Below are positions 44,555 through 52,877 of a DNA stretch of 64,000 nucleotides, one piece after another. The notes beneath the pieces were generated by a model. That model was not told the DNA's origin and did no database searches. It saw only the letters and a list, made by a program, of their open reading frames with translations. This DNA is from Duncaniella sp. (GTDB lineage: Bacteria; Bacteroidota; Bacteroidia; Bacteroidales; Muribaculaceae). Where the stretch lies: the NCBI GenBank assembly GCA_023664955.1, contig JAMPEV010000001.1:1259458-1323457 (forward strand). Direction: 5' to 3'. Made by a program: the position numbers and the translations under genes. How positions within the stretch are numbered: the first letter of the stretch is position 1; every line of letters begins with the position of its first letter.

Positions 44555-47401
44555 TTAGTACCACTTCACACCATTTGAAAGCGATGATCGCTTGTCATAT
44601 TTAAGGTCGGCGAGAAGTGATGACTTAACGGATATGTGGAAATTATAACTCTTGTAGGGTCCCACAGGTACAAAACTTGCTCGCATCGTGAAGCAGTGCA
44701 TATCGCGGGAGATATTACAGTTCATATAAGCAAGTTTATGAGTGTCGAAATTGTAACTTGCCGAGAATCCGAAATTCCAATTAGCTGTGGGACGTATATT
44801 ACCAGAGAAAGAGAGGTTTTGCGTGATCTTTCCCTTGTACTCTAATTTGTCATAGTCAAACTCGCCATAACCGTAATTTACAGAATAGTTGAATGTCAAA
44901 TTCCAAGGCACTGACCATTCCATATATCCATTTTCTCCCATCTGAATACCGGTGTCTTTATCGCCACCTTTTTTACTCGTAGGACTCTGGTAGTCAGATG
45001 TGCTTTCGGCAAAATTTTGAGCTTCCGACTGACCATTGTTGTTATTTTTGCTATCATTCTTCTTACTACCTCCATCTTTGTCACGCCCGAAGAGTTTCTT
45101 AAACGTATCATTATTAAAGGTATAACTGAATGAGGTGCCTGTACTCGATAACTTACCCAAACCTTTACCTTCGCTTAAGCGCAGTTTATTGACTCGTACC
45201 GGCGATCCGGCCGAATTCAAAGCGTAGGTATACACGTCCCATGTGGCCGAAAGGTTGAGGTTGAAATTCTTCACCAAACGAAGCATCAATGAGGTATTAA
45301 TATTTGACCAGTTCATTGAGTCAGCTGCGAAATTATAGCTCTGCGATACTGTTAAATTCTCAATGAGCGAAATTTTCTTTTCTTCCACAGAATCATTGTC
45401 CGACTTCATTTTCATCTCGAGGTTGTTGCTCAGAGAAAAACTTACCGACCCATTTTTACCCTGACTTGGCACTCCAAATAGAGCATTCGGATAGTAGGAA
45501 TATTTGCGTTCCTGAATTTCACCTTGGGCATCAGGATATTGATATGTGCCATAGTAACCAAAGAACGGAGACCCGAAATCGGGAGAACCAGAGAATGAAA
45601 TTGTTGGAGTCATTACATGGCGAATCATCTTAACCTTATTGCCCAAGAACTTCATCGGACGGTAGAAGCCATAAATCTTTGTGTCCAAGGATACGGAGGC
45701 AGAGAAATCCCACACATTATAGAAACTATAGGTTGTGTCAAGCACTTCAGCAGATGCGTTGGGATCCCATTGACGGCGTATTTTTGAAGTATACATTCGG
45801 TCAGTGAAATTAACTGACGGCGTGATATTGAAATACTTCATTGCATTGAATGTAGCCGAAATAGGAATACTATGCTTCATGCCATTCCTCCAATCCTTTA
45901 TAAGACTCTTTTTGAAAAACTCATCTTGCTGGGCGGTCAAAGAGTTATTGAACTGGCCGGAATACGACATTTTAATTTTTTCATACCATTTCTCCTGCCC
46001 TACCTGACGCTTGCGCTTGAAAGGATACATTTGCGACATGGTAAGTGTGAAGTTTGGGAATGATACCGCCAACGTTGAATCCTGGGTACGTTGTGACACA
46101 CTCGCAGTCGTCGACAATGACCATTTTGAATTCGGGAAGCGATACGTCATGTTGACAGTACTACTCTTGGTGTTCTCAGTGAACGCATTAGAGTAGTAAG
46201 AGTTGAGGTCATTTCTTGTATAGCCACTGGTGGTGAAATTGACACTTGCCGACAAGTTCATATTGGGATTAGCCTTGGAATCCTGGCTGTGACTCCACAA
46301 TATCTGGAAGTTAGTTGCCTTTGAATAGTCGGGCATACCTTTATCTCCGGTCACGGTTTTGAGATATGAAAGGTTAAAGCTACCGGAGTATTTGTATCGT
46401 TTCACATATGCTGAATTGGCTTGCAAGCCCCATGAGCCCAATGTGTATACTTCACCCGTAAGCGCAAGATCTATATTGTCACTGATAGCGAAATAGTAAC
46501 CGCCATTGCTCAGATAATATCCGCGATTGTAGTCATCGCCAAATGTCGGGAAAATAATACCTGAGGAGTACTTATCTGAAAAGGGGAAATATCCGAAAGG
46601 AACCGCGATGGGAAGAGGCATACCGGCAAGTACCATGTATGACGGGCCTGTCACCACATCCTTTCCGGGACGCATCTTGCCTTTGGTAACCTGAAGATAG
46701 AAGTGGGGATCATCATGGTTGTCGCAAGTGGTATATCTGCCATTTTGTATATAAAAGGTGTTTTCATCGATTTTCTTGCTCTGTCCGCCGGTGAGGTAAC
46801 CTTCTCCTTGCTGGGTTATCACATCAGTAATAAACCCCTGTTCAGTTTTGAAGTTGTAGCTCATCGTTTTTGCCTCGTAGGGTGTTCCATTGTCCTCAAA
46901 CACAGGTGTGCCCTGTAGCTCGCCGATGGAGTCTGGCGTTCCGTTGGCATATACAGTGCTATTCTGTAAGTTCATCTCGATGTGGTCAGCATCAAGCTTG
47001 ATGTTTCCGTATTCCACATGACTCTCACCATACATGTATGCCTGACTTCGACCGACAAGAAGCATCGAATCCTTCGCTGTAAAATCAACCGTGTTATCAA
47101 GATCGACCTTTGAACGCACGATTTTTGACACTTCACCGGGAGCGTCAATGCGTCGGCGACTCAAACGGGTGCGACGCGCGGTATCGGTTGAAACGATATG
47201 TGTACGCTTTGCCAATGAATCATTTGTTGCGAAAACTGAGTCAAAATCCGACTCTGACGTCTCTTCAGAAAGGGTGTCAACCGGCGTCTCCTCTATCTTT
47301 ATGGGATCAGGATTGACAGGACGTGAAAATGCGCCAACTGACAGGGCGCACAATAGCACTAAAGCGATAATATATAGTTGAGAATGTCTCAATTTATTCA
47401 A
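44555..47401 (-). CDS. lptD: LPS-assembly protein LptD-like outer membrane protein
   Basis: A 948-residue LptD family protein with a signal sequence at the N-terminus (about 1-28). The periplasmic OstA/LptA-like jellyroll region (about 100-260: RSQAYMYGESHVEYGNIKLDADHIEM, VYANGTPDSIGELQGTPVF, AKTMSYNFKTEQGFI) precedes a large beta-barrel of aromatic strands; a long Asn/Lys/Ser-rich loop lies near 790-830. LptD inserts lipopolysaccharide in the outer leaflet of the outer membrane with LptE. The length fits Bacteroidetes LptD rather than the shorter proteobacterial one. Its nearest partner genes are not in the window. Confidence 0.9.
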   Translation of the reverse strand: MNKLRHSQLYIIALVLLCALSVGAFSRPVNPDPIKIEETPVDTLSEETSESDFDSVFATNDSLAKRTHIVSTDTARRTRLSRRRIDAPGEVSKIVRSKVDLDNTVDFTAKDSMLLVGRSQAYMYGESHVEYGNIKLDADHIEMNLQNSTVYANGTPDSIGELQGTPVFEDNGTPYEAKTMSYNFKTEQGFITDVITQQGEGYLTGGQSKKIDENTFYIQNGRYTTCDNHDDPHFYLQVTKGKMRPGKDVVTGPSYMVLAGMPLPIAVPFGYFPFSDKYSSGIIFPTFGDDYNRGYYLSNGGYYFAISDNIDLALTGEVYTLGSWGLQANSAYVKRYKYSGSFNLSYLKTVTGDKGMPDYSKATNFQILWSHSQDSKANPNMNLSASVNFTTSGYTRNDLNSYYSNAFTENTKSSTVNMTYRFPNSKWSLSTTASVSQRTQDSTLAVSFPNFTLTMSQMYPFKRKRQVGQEKWYEKIKMSYSGQFNNSLTAQQDEFFKKSLIKDWRNGMKHSIPISATFNAMKYFNITPSVNFTDRMYTSKIRRQWDPNASAEVLDTTYSFYNVWDFSASVSLDTKIYGFYRPMKFLGNKVKMIRHVMTPTISFSGSPDFGSPFFGYYGTYQYPDAQGEIQERKYSYYPNALFGVPSQGKNGSVSFSLSNNLEMKMKSDNDSVEEKKISLIENLTVSQSYNFAADSMNWSNINTSLMLRLVKNFNLNLSATWDVYTYALNSAGSPVRVNKLRLSEGKGLGKLSSTGTSFSYTFNNDTFKKLFGRDKDGGSKKNDSKNNNNGQSEAQNFAESTSDYQSPTSKKGGDKDTGIQMGENGYMEWSVPWNLTFNYSVNYGYGEFDYDKLEYKGKITQNLSFSGNIRPTANWNFGFSASYNFDTHKLAYMNCNISRDMHCFTMRASFVPVGPYKSYNFHISVKSSLLADLKYDKRSSLSNGVKWY

Positions 47402-47461
47402 ATTTCATAGTTTCGGGGGTTAATAATTCCCCTATGTGATGGAAATGTGCCAAAAACTATG

Positions 47462-47492
47462 CAAAGATAGGACTTTCTCCCCAATTGACCAA
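47462..47492 (-). promoter_or_regulatory. lptD promoter
   Basis: TTG at 47490-47492, 20 bp spacing, TATCTTTG at 47462-47469 on the minus strand, leader of about 55 bases. Confidence 0.55.
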
Positions 47493-47526
47493 CAAGAATA
47501 ATATTGTTAAATGTTAAATAAAGAAA

Positions 47527-47558
47527 GCAACCCGGCCACAACATTGTGACCAGGCTGC
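47527..47558 (-). terminator. Terminator after the DUF4293 gene
   Basis: A long stem (up to 15 bp, with G-U pairs and a very small loop, so the tip will be open) of GCAGCCTGGTCACAA with TTGTGGCCGGGTTGC on the minus strand, about 55-85 bp past the DUF4293 stop, followed by a T-rich stretch. Confidence 0.7.
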
Positions 47559-47612
47559 AAATTATTAAGAAAATTACCGTCTGACAGCTATCGTCCGACT
47601 ATTCCTTTTGAG

Positions 47613-48047
47613 TTATCTAAGACGGTCATAGGATTTCAGGAGCTTGATGTCCTTGCTGATAGCTCCAAGTCCCATGATTTCGAGAATAACAGCGATAGGA
47701 AGCAAGATATCCCATACGGAGAAGCGCGCTGTCATTCCCTCGGCATCAGCTTGTTTAAACAATGTGAAGCACACCACGGCAATGGTGCAAAGCGTCAATA
47801 GCAGGCTTATCGTCAGTACTGTCTTCTGAAAATTAATATTCCCGTAGAGGAATATGTCAACAATCAACAGCAATACTGCAGCTGCGGCAGGAATCAGGAT
47901 ACCATACTCCGTCATGGTGTAAAGTTTTTGGGTCTCAATCGGTGTGTTGAGCAAGTAGTCGACCTCGCCATATGGCACAATGATAAATATTGCCATTGCC
48001 ACAACCGCAAGGAAGATGTAGAGGGTTTGAATTCGTTGAATCTGCAT
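47613..48047 (-). CDS. DUF4293 family integral membrane protein
   Basis: A 144-residue protein with four predicted membrane helices: about 9-25 (LYIFLAVVAMAIFIIVP), 49-68 (ILIPAAAAVLLLIVDIFLYG), 73-95 and 112-130. It belongs to DUF4293, a family conserved in Bacteroidetes with no known function. It has its own promoter and terminator between divergently arranged surE and lptD. Confidence 0.83.
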   Translation of the reverse strand: MQIQRIQTLYIFLAVVAMAIFIIVPYGEVDYLLNTPIETQKLYTMTEYGILIPAAAAVLLLIVDIFLYGNINFQKTVLTISLLLTLCTIAVVCFTLFKQADAEGMTARFSVWDILLPIAVILEIMGLGAISKDIKLLKSYDRLR

Positions 48048-48103
48048 GATATTTTAAATTTTGATGATTATAATCTATAATACTCGAAATGGGTTCCATT
48101 TGT

Positions 48104-48133
48104 CAAAAGTAATAAAAATTTAACAATCCCAAA
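48104..48133 (-). promoter_or_regulatory. DUF4293 gene promoter
   Basis: TTTG at 48130-48133, 18 bp spacing, TACTTTTG at 48104-48111 on the minus strand. Leader of about 50 bases. Confidence 0.55.
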
Positions 48134-48156
48134 TACATTTAGTTTCATTTTTTCCG

Positions 48157-48164
48157 TAAATTTG
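48157..48164 (+). promoter_or_regulatory. Possible surE -7 element
   Basis: TAAATTTG on the plus strand. No matching -33 at the usual distance; TACTTTG follows directly and may be the true element. Weak. Confidence 0.3.
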
Positions 48165-48216
48165 TACTTTGATAATATTTAAATAGCATTTTATTTCTTC
48201 GAATATAGCTCGATAT

Positions 48217-48984
48217 ATGGAAAATAATCGTCCACTTATACTAATAACCAACGATGACGGCATTGATTCATTGGGCATTAGTCATCTCGCTTCTATCGTA
48301 GTCAAACTTGGTGATGTTATAATCATAGCCCCTGAGACTGCCCAGTCGGGGAAATCATCAGCAATAACCCCTAATGCACCTCTCTTCGTTAAAGAGCATG
48401 CCCCGATATTTGGGGCAAAGGCCTTTACAGTAAGCGGCACTCCTGTGGATTGTGTGAAAGTCGGTCTCCATGCAATCCTTGACCGCACACCTGACCTGCT
48501 GCTTTCCGGCATCAACCATGGGTCCAACGCAGCTGTCAACAATATCTATTCCGGAACAATGGGAGCTACAATGGAAGGTTGTGTGCTTGGTATCCCTTCC
48601 ATAGGCTACTCCCTGCTCGACCATTCCCCTTCTGCTGATTTTGAACCATTGACAACTTATATAAATATTATCACTTCAAAGGTGATTAAAAATGGTCTAC
48701 CAGAGGGGATATGCCTCAATGTGAATTTCCCGGCCCATTGCTCTGTGAAGGGTGTGAAAGTGCTTAGGAGCGCAAAGGGGCATTGGACTGAAGAATACGC
48801 AGACTATGTGACACCTCACGGGCAGCCTTACTACTGGCTCACGGGTAAGTTCCATAACGAGGAACCCGATAATCCCGAAACTGATGAATACTGGCTCACA
48901 CGCGAATATGGTTCCATTGTGCCAATTCGACCCGACCAAACCGCCATCGACCAATTACAGCGTATAGAAAAGTTGCTGAGTTGA
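48217..48984 (+). CDS. surE: 5'/3'-nucleotidase SurE
   Basis: A 255-residue SurE, a metal-dependent nucleotidase and exopolyphosphatase. The metal-binding motif ITNDDGIDSLGI (about 11-22) and the SGKSSAITPN, SGTPVDCVKVG, LLLSGINHGSNAAVNNIYSG (the SG-N-G motif) and GATMEG stretches match the family closely. It hydrolyses nucleoside monophosphates in the cytoplasm. Followed by a strong terminator. Confidence 0.95.
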   Translation: MENNRPLILITNDDGIDSLGISHLASIVVKLGDVIIIAPETAQSGKSSAITPNAPLFVKEHAPIFGAKAFTVSGTPVDCVKVGLHAILDRTPDLLLSGINHGSNAAVNNIYSGTMGATMEGCVLGIPSIGYSLLDHSPSADFEPLTTYINIITSKVIKNGLPEGICLNVNFPAHCSVKGVKVLRSAKGHWTEEYADYVTPHGQPYYWLTGKFHNEEPDNPETDEYWLTREYGSIVPIRPDQTAIDQLQRIEKLLS

Positions 48985-48985
48985 G

Positions 48986-49019
48986 AAATGTCCCCAATGT
49001 GGGGACATTTACTTTTTTT
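48986..49019 (+). terminator. surE terminator
   Basis: AAATGTCCCC pairs perfectly with GGGGACATTT around a 5-base loop and is followed by a T7 run, immediately after the stop codon. Confidence 0.92.
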
Positions 49020-49043
49020 AAGGGTTTGGAGGTGGATGAGCGT

Positions 49044-49074
49044 TTTGTCTATTCGCAAAAATGACGTAATTTTG
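49044..49074 (+). promoter_or_regulatory. Promoter of the TPR-HTH gene
   Basis: TTTG at 49044-49047, 19 bp spacing, TAATTTTG at 49067-49074. It predicts transcription starting near 49080, at the foot of a 12-bp stem-loop. Confidence 0.62.
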
Positions 49075-49075
49075 T

Positions 49076-49107
49076 GATGGATGAAAAAATATCGATTTTC
49101 ATTCATC
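49076..49107 (+). repeat. Stem-loop at the start of the TPR-HTH mRNA
   Basis: GATGGATGAAAA pairs with TTTTCATTCATC (one G-U pair) around an 8-base loop, beginning at the predicted transcription start. It could be a regulator-binding inverted repeat in DNA or a 5' stabilising hairpin in RNA. Confidence 0.5.
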
Positions 49108-49154
49108 ACAATCAATACACCTAAACAATAGTAACGATCTCTCTACACTCCTCC

Positions 49155-50729
49155 ATGAAACAAATATTAATCGGACTAATATTAGCATTATGCTCCCCGC
49201 TTATCCATGCCGGACTTGCGGATTTGCCAACATCTAATACTAATCTTCTTAGAATGCTTGATGTGGAGCTTAAAAATCGTGGCAAATACGAGAAAAAACA
49301 TCGTGAACAGATTGACTCTTTAAGACGTGAAATTGCCCTGACAGCTGACAGTCTCAGGTTGCTGAACCTATATGAGGATCTCGGCACCTCTTTTCATCTT
49401 CTCAATGCCGACTCCTCTGTTATATACTTCACTAAGGGACTTGAAATAGCAAAGAGAATGTGTGACTCCGTGTCAATCCAACGTCTTTTCATCCTCCGTG
49501 CCCGGGAATACCGCAAGTTAGGAGCTGCTCACGATGGTATTCTTGACCTTGAAAATGTTAGGACATCCGGCCTGAAAAGTGAGAACCTTGAACTCTTCTG
49601 CGATGTGGGTAGGGAAATAAGCTTTTCCATGTCAAGCCTCTACCCCACCACCGATGCCGCAAGCGGTTATCTGAAACGAGGATTGGACTTTGCCCGTAAG
49701 GAGATTGAAGTGCTACAACCTGAATCATGGCGTTATCTTCTTTGTAAGGCTTTAATTCATTTAGGTGAAGGGGAAATGGATCTCGGCGCATCTTTATTGA
49801 GCAATATTTTAGTTAATTCTGAAGTAACAGATCCGGAATTTGCCGTCGCCGCCACCCTGCTTGGTGAGGTTTACGTAGCTGAACATGACGATGAAAAGGC
49901 TATTTACTATTTTGCGGTCGGTGCTCTTTCTGACATTTTCCGTTCCAACATGCACGGCACTTCTCTTTTACGTCTTGGCGAGGTTCTTTATAGCAAAAAA
50001 GAGACAGCTCGCGCCCACAACTACCTTTCTGTGGCTCTCGAAAATGCCTTAAGAGCCGATGCTAAAATGAACGCGACAATGGTGTCAGGCGCATTTATGC
50101 CGGTCGCTAATGATATTCAGCAGAACAACGACCGCCGTTTCCTTATGCTTGGTTTTATGCTTCTGTGCCTTTTGATAGCTTGTGGCTGCATTGCGAAAAT
50201 GTATCTGTCGAAACGTCAGGAAATGATAAAAGTGCAAGATGTGCGATTCGCTCTTGCTGAGGCCAATCGTTCGAAGGAAACCTACATGGCTCAGTTTATG
50301 AATCTATGCTCGTCATATATGGAGAGTATCGAAGAGTACAACCTCTTATGCCGAAGAAAAATCTCCTCCGGACAGTCAGAGGACCTTCTGAAAGTAATTA
50401 AGACAGGGAGGATTTTAGATGATCAACGCAAGAAATTTTATGACATATTTGACGATTCCTTTTTAAATATATATCCTACATTCGTTAATGAGGTGAATGA
50501 GATGTTAATACCTGAAAAGCGCATAACTATCCCATCACCTAATGTCCTCACCACTGAGCTGCGCATACTTGCTTTCATGCGACTCGGTGTAGAGGACTCA
50601 ACACAAATCGCACGTTTCTTAGGAGTGTCACTCAACACAATTTACACTTATAGAAATAAGATGAGGACACGCGCTATTAATCGAGAGACATTCGAGGATA
50701 TGGTGATGAAAATTGGATCGTTTGAATAA
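49155..50729 (+). CDS. TPR-transmembrane-HTH regulator (DUF6377-like)
   Basis: A 524-residue protein with an N-terminal signal sequence (1-18), a predicted periplasmic helical-repeat (TPR-like) region (about 40-320), one membrane helix (about 336-354, FLMLGFMLLCLLIACGCIA), a coiled-coil (about 360-430) and a C-terminal cytoplasmic domain ending in a helix-turn-helix (DSTQIARFLGVSLNTIYTYRNKM, about 485-507). This architecture is that of Bacteroidetes DUF6377-type regulators, which may sense a periplasmic signal and bind DNA directly. Target genes are unknown. It has its own promoter and structured leader. Confidence 0.86.
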   Translation: MKQILIGLILALCSPLIHAGLADLPTSNTNLLRMLDVELKNRGKYEKKHREQIDSLRREIALTADSLRLLNLYEDLGTSFHLLNADSSVIYFTKGLEIAKRMCDSVSIQRLFILRAREYRKLGAAHDGILDLENVRTSGLKSENLELFCDVGREISFSMSSLYPTTDAASGYLKRGLDFARKEIEVLQPESWRYLLCKALIHLGEGEMDLGASLLSNILVNSEVTDPEFAVAATLLGEVYVAEHDDEKAIYYFAVGALSDIFRSNMHGTSLLRLGEVLYSKKETARAHNYLSVALENALRADAKMNATMVSGAFMPVANDIQQNNDRRFLMLGFMLLCLLIACGCIAKMYLSKRQEMIKVQDVRFALAEANRSKETYMAQFMNLCSSYMESIEEYNLLCRRKISSGQSEDLLKVIKTGRILDDQRKKFYDIFDDSFLNIYPTFVNEVNEMLIPEKRITIPSPNVLTTELRILAFMRLGVEDSTQIARFLGVSLNTIYTYRNKMRTRAINRETFEDMVMKIGSFE

Positions 50730-50790
50730 AGTTCACGTAAAGCCAAAATGGAAAAGTAAATATATTATGCTATGTGTTCATATTAAAGTG

Positions 50791-50822
50791 AATCGGACCG
50801 CCTCGTGAGAAGCGGCCCGATT
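50791..50822. terminator. Terminator between the TPR-HTH gene and the lipoprotein gene
   Basis: AATCGGACCGC pairs with GCGGCCCGATT (one mismatch) around a 10-base loop, followed by TTATTGTTT on the plus strand. It can serve the plus-strand TPR-HTH gene. Confidence 0.65.
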
Positions 50823-50838
50823 ATTGTTTATGTGAGAA

Positions 50839-50874
50839 TTATAAATCTTATAAATCTTATAAATCTTATAAGTC
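50839..50874. repeat. 9-bp tandem repeat
   Basis: TTATAAATC is repeated in tandem four times, the last copy having one change (TTATAAGTC). It lies between the terminator at 50791-50822 and the stop codon of the lipoprotein gene. An A/T-rich direct repeat of this kind could be a length-variable site. Confidence 0.8.
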
Positions 50875-50890
50875 TATAATCATCCGTATT

Positions 50891-52615
50891 TTACTTTCCA
50901 AGCATAAGTTTGATAGCGTCAATTGCTTGTTCAGGATTTTCAAAGTTGCTGACTGCAGGCTTTGAAGCTTTGCGAGATGCCTTTGAAGCAGGAGCATTAT
51001 TAAAATTAAGTGCTATCTTGAATTCAGCGGTATTATCTGTCCATATAGTCTGGAGATCAGTGAGCTTAGTGATACCCAAGAGTGTCCACATCATACCCAT
51101 CATAGGATTACCGGCTGCGGCCTTGTCAATAGCCCCCTGTGCCATCGGTAAGAACTTAAACAGAATGGTCATGAACGGTTCAGCCATCTCCTTGTCAATG
51201 TAAAGTGATAGATAAGTTCCGTCAACCTTATATCTCAATGGCACACCGGTCTGAAGCCATGAAAGAATGGTACGAATTACTTCGGGATTGACATCACTCA
51301 AGTCAACACCCTGAATGCCAAGAGACGGGAGAATCTGATTAGCATAGGCAAGGAGTGCCTGAGGTTCCATCTGTGACAATTGCGAAATAAGACCCATAAT
51401 CATTTCAGGGCTCAAATCTGAATCTGGATCATCAGCATCTACCTGACCAATGATTGACATAATGTCCGGAACGAAATAGAAGTAACCATCCTTGCAGTAC
51501 CAATAGGCCATCCCGAGAGGTGATTCATACCACTTGGTTTGTGTGGGAATCATATTGACGTCAAGAAGTCTAAGGAACCAGCCGGCCAATGTCATCATAT
51601 CGGCATCGTCAAAGTCAGGTATCTGATCCTCAATAGTTTCGATATCACCATACTTTGCAGCAAAAGTTCCGTTAGGATTAAGGGTAATGTTGCTAAGCAG
51701 ATTAACCATGAAATGTGACACTGCTCGCGATGCAAGGGTAGCGAGTTGGACACCACTCATCTTATTCATGTCCTTCGGTGTCCATGTGAGGCGGAAAGGA
51801 GGATATGGAGAAGGAATATAATTATAATCATTGTCGGTAGTTGACTCCGGATCGAGTGAAAGATTCCACGTCTGTGCGATGCCTCCTTGCATGGCTGCGC
51901 TAAGGGTAGGTTCTACGTTTAATGTAAGGATACCGCTACCTGCGTTAAATTGGCCCTTGTACTTAACAGAGGTACCGTTGGTGGTAGTTGTCTCTCCGTT
52001 GAACGAACCCTGAGCATCAGGATAAACGGCAGGAATTGCAACAGTGTAGTCACCGGGAATAACTCCGATAAGAGTAAGCACGGGGACATCATTCATTGCC
52101 GAATAAGCAACCGCACGGCCGGGACATGGTATGTTGCAGTAGCTGAGCGATAGAGAATCATTGCGGTATACGCCAATGTAGAATGCTGCGCCCGATGCTG
52201 TTACCGATACCATCGCTTTTCCGTCGGTAGTAACTGTTCCACTAACATTTAATGTCATGAACGCATTCTCGCTGCGTGCCTGCGCCGCACGTGAGGGTGC
52301 TGTGGTAATGTCAGTAGTACCTTGGAAGTTAAATGTGCCATTTTGTTGTTCTGCCAATGTGACATTCACAGGTACTTCCGCATAACCGGGAATTGCGTTA
52401 ATAAGAGTAATAACACCCTCGGTGGCACTTGTGGCTTTGAATTGGGCTGAGCCGGAATTAGAAAGCTGGCCGTTAACCGATAGGGAAAGATCGCCACTTT
52501 CGGTGGTGATGTTGCCATCAGGAAGCAGCGTCCAGCTTTCGGGATCGTCGCTTCCGCAGGATGTCATAAGTCCTACGATTGCGAGAAAACCAAATAGTCG
52601 AAACAAATTTTTCAT
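50891..52615 (-). CDS. Lipoprotein with repeated beta-sandwich-like domain (DUF4925-like)
   Basis: A 574-residue lipoprotein: a signal sequence (1-19) with lipobox LMTSC and a Cys at 20, followed by SDDPE, similar to the acidic export signal that places lipoproteins on the cell surface in Bacteroidetes. The mature part has two similar N-terminal modules (LSVNGQLSNSGSAQFKATSATEGVITL... and its relative near 200-250) with mixed strands, then a helical C-terminal half. It resembles DUF4925-type calycin-like lipoproteins; I cannot assign a function. It is divergent from the lipoprotein gene at 52878. Confidence 0.75.
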   Translation of the reverse strand: MKNLFRLFGFLAIVGLMTSCGSDDPESWTLLPDGNITTESGDLSLSVNGQLSNSGSAQFKATSATEGVITLINAIPGYAEVPVNVTLAEQQNGTFNFQGTTDITTAPSRAAQARSENAFMTLNVSGTVTTDGKAMVSVTASGAAFYIGVYRNDSLSLSYCNIPCPGRAVAYSAMNDVPVLTLIGVIPGDYTVAIPAVYPDAQGSFNGETTTTNGTSVKYKGQFNAGSGILTLNVEPTLSAAMQGGIAQTWNLSLDPESTTDNDYNYIPSPYPPFRLTWTPKDMNKMSGVQLATLASRAVSHFMVNLLSNITLNPNGTFAAKYGDIETIEDQIPDFDDADMMTLAGWFLRLLDVNMIPTQTKWYESPLGMAYWYCKDGYFYFVPDIMSIIGQVDADDPDSDLSPEMIMGLISQLSQMEPQALLAYANQILPSLGIQGVDLSDVNPEVIRTILSWLQTGVPLRYKVDGTYLSLYIDKEMAEPFMTILFKFLPMAQGAIDKAAAGNPMMGMMWTLLGITKLTDLQTIWTDNTAEFKIALNFNNAPASKASRKASKPAVSNFENPEQAIDAIKLMLGK

Positions 52616-52673
52616 AATAAGTTATAAATGATGGATTATAATTATTTCTTTGGATAATATTAGTTTCAAGCCA

Positions 52674-52681
52674 CAAAATTA
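52674..52681 (-). promoter_or_regulatory. Possible -7 element of the DUF4925-like gene
   Basis: TAATTTTG on the minus strand, leader of about 50 bases. No -33 is found at standard spacing. Confidence 0.4.
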
Positions 52682-52720
52682 CTAAAAAATGTCAAAAAAA
52701 TGGCGATTGCACAGGATTTT

Positions 52721-52763
52721 TTTGTTTCTATTTTGTTTCTATTTTGTTCTATTTTGTTCTTAT
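52721..52763. repeat. Helically phased T-tract repeat
   Basis: Four direct units (two of TTTGTTTCTAT, one of TTTGTTCTAT, one of TTTGTTCTTAT) of 10-11 bp each give a run of T tracts spaced one DNA turn apart, in the divergent gap between two lipoprotein genes. Such phased tracts bend DNA. Confidence 0.7.
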
Positions 52764-52810
52764 TTTTAACATAACTGTAATCCAAATGTGGAAATTTAAA
52801 TATTAATTCG

Positions 52811-52818
52811 TACTTTTG
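52811..52818 (+). promoter_or_regulatory. -7 element of the PCMD lipoprotein gene
   Basis: TACTTTTG on the plus strand with a TGTG at the expected -33 position (20 bp away). Leader of about 55 bases, just downstream of the phased T tracts. Confidence 0.5.
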
Positions 52819-52877
52819 TAGAATATAAACTATAATCATCTGACAACTGATTTACTGTTAGAACTATTTATTATAAC

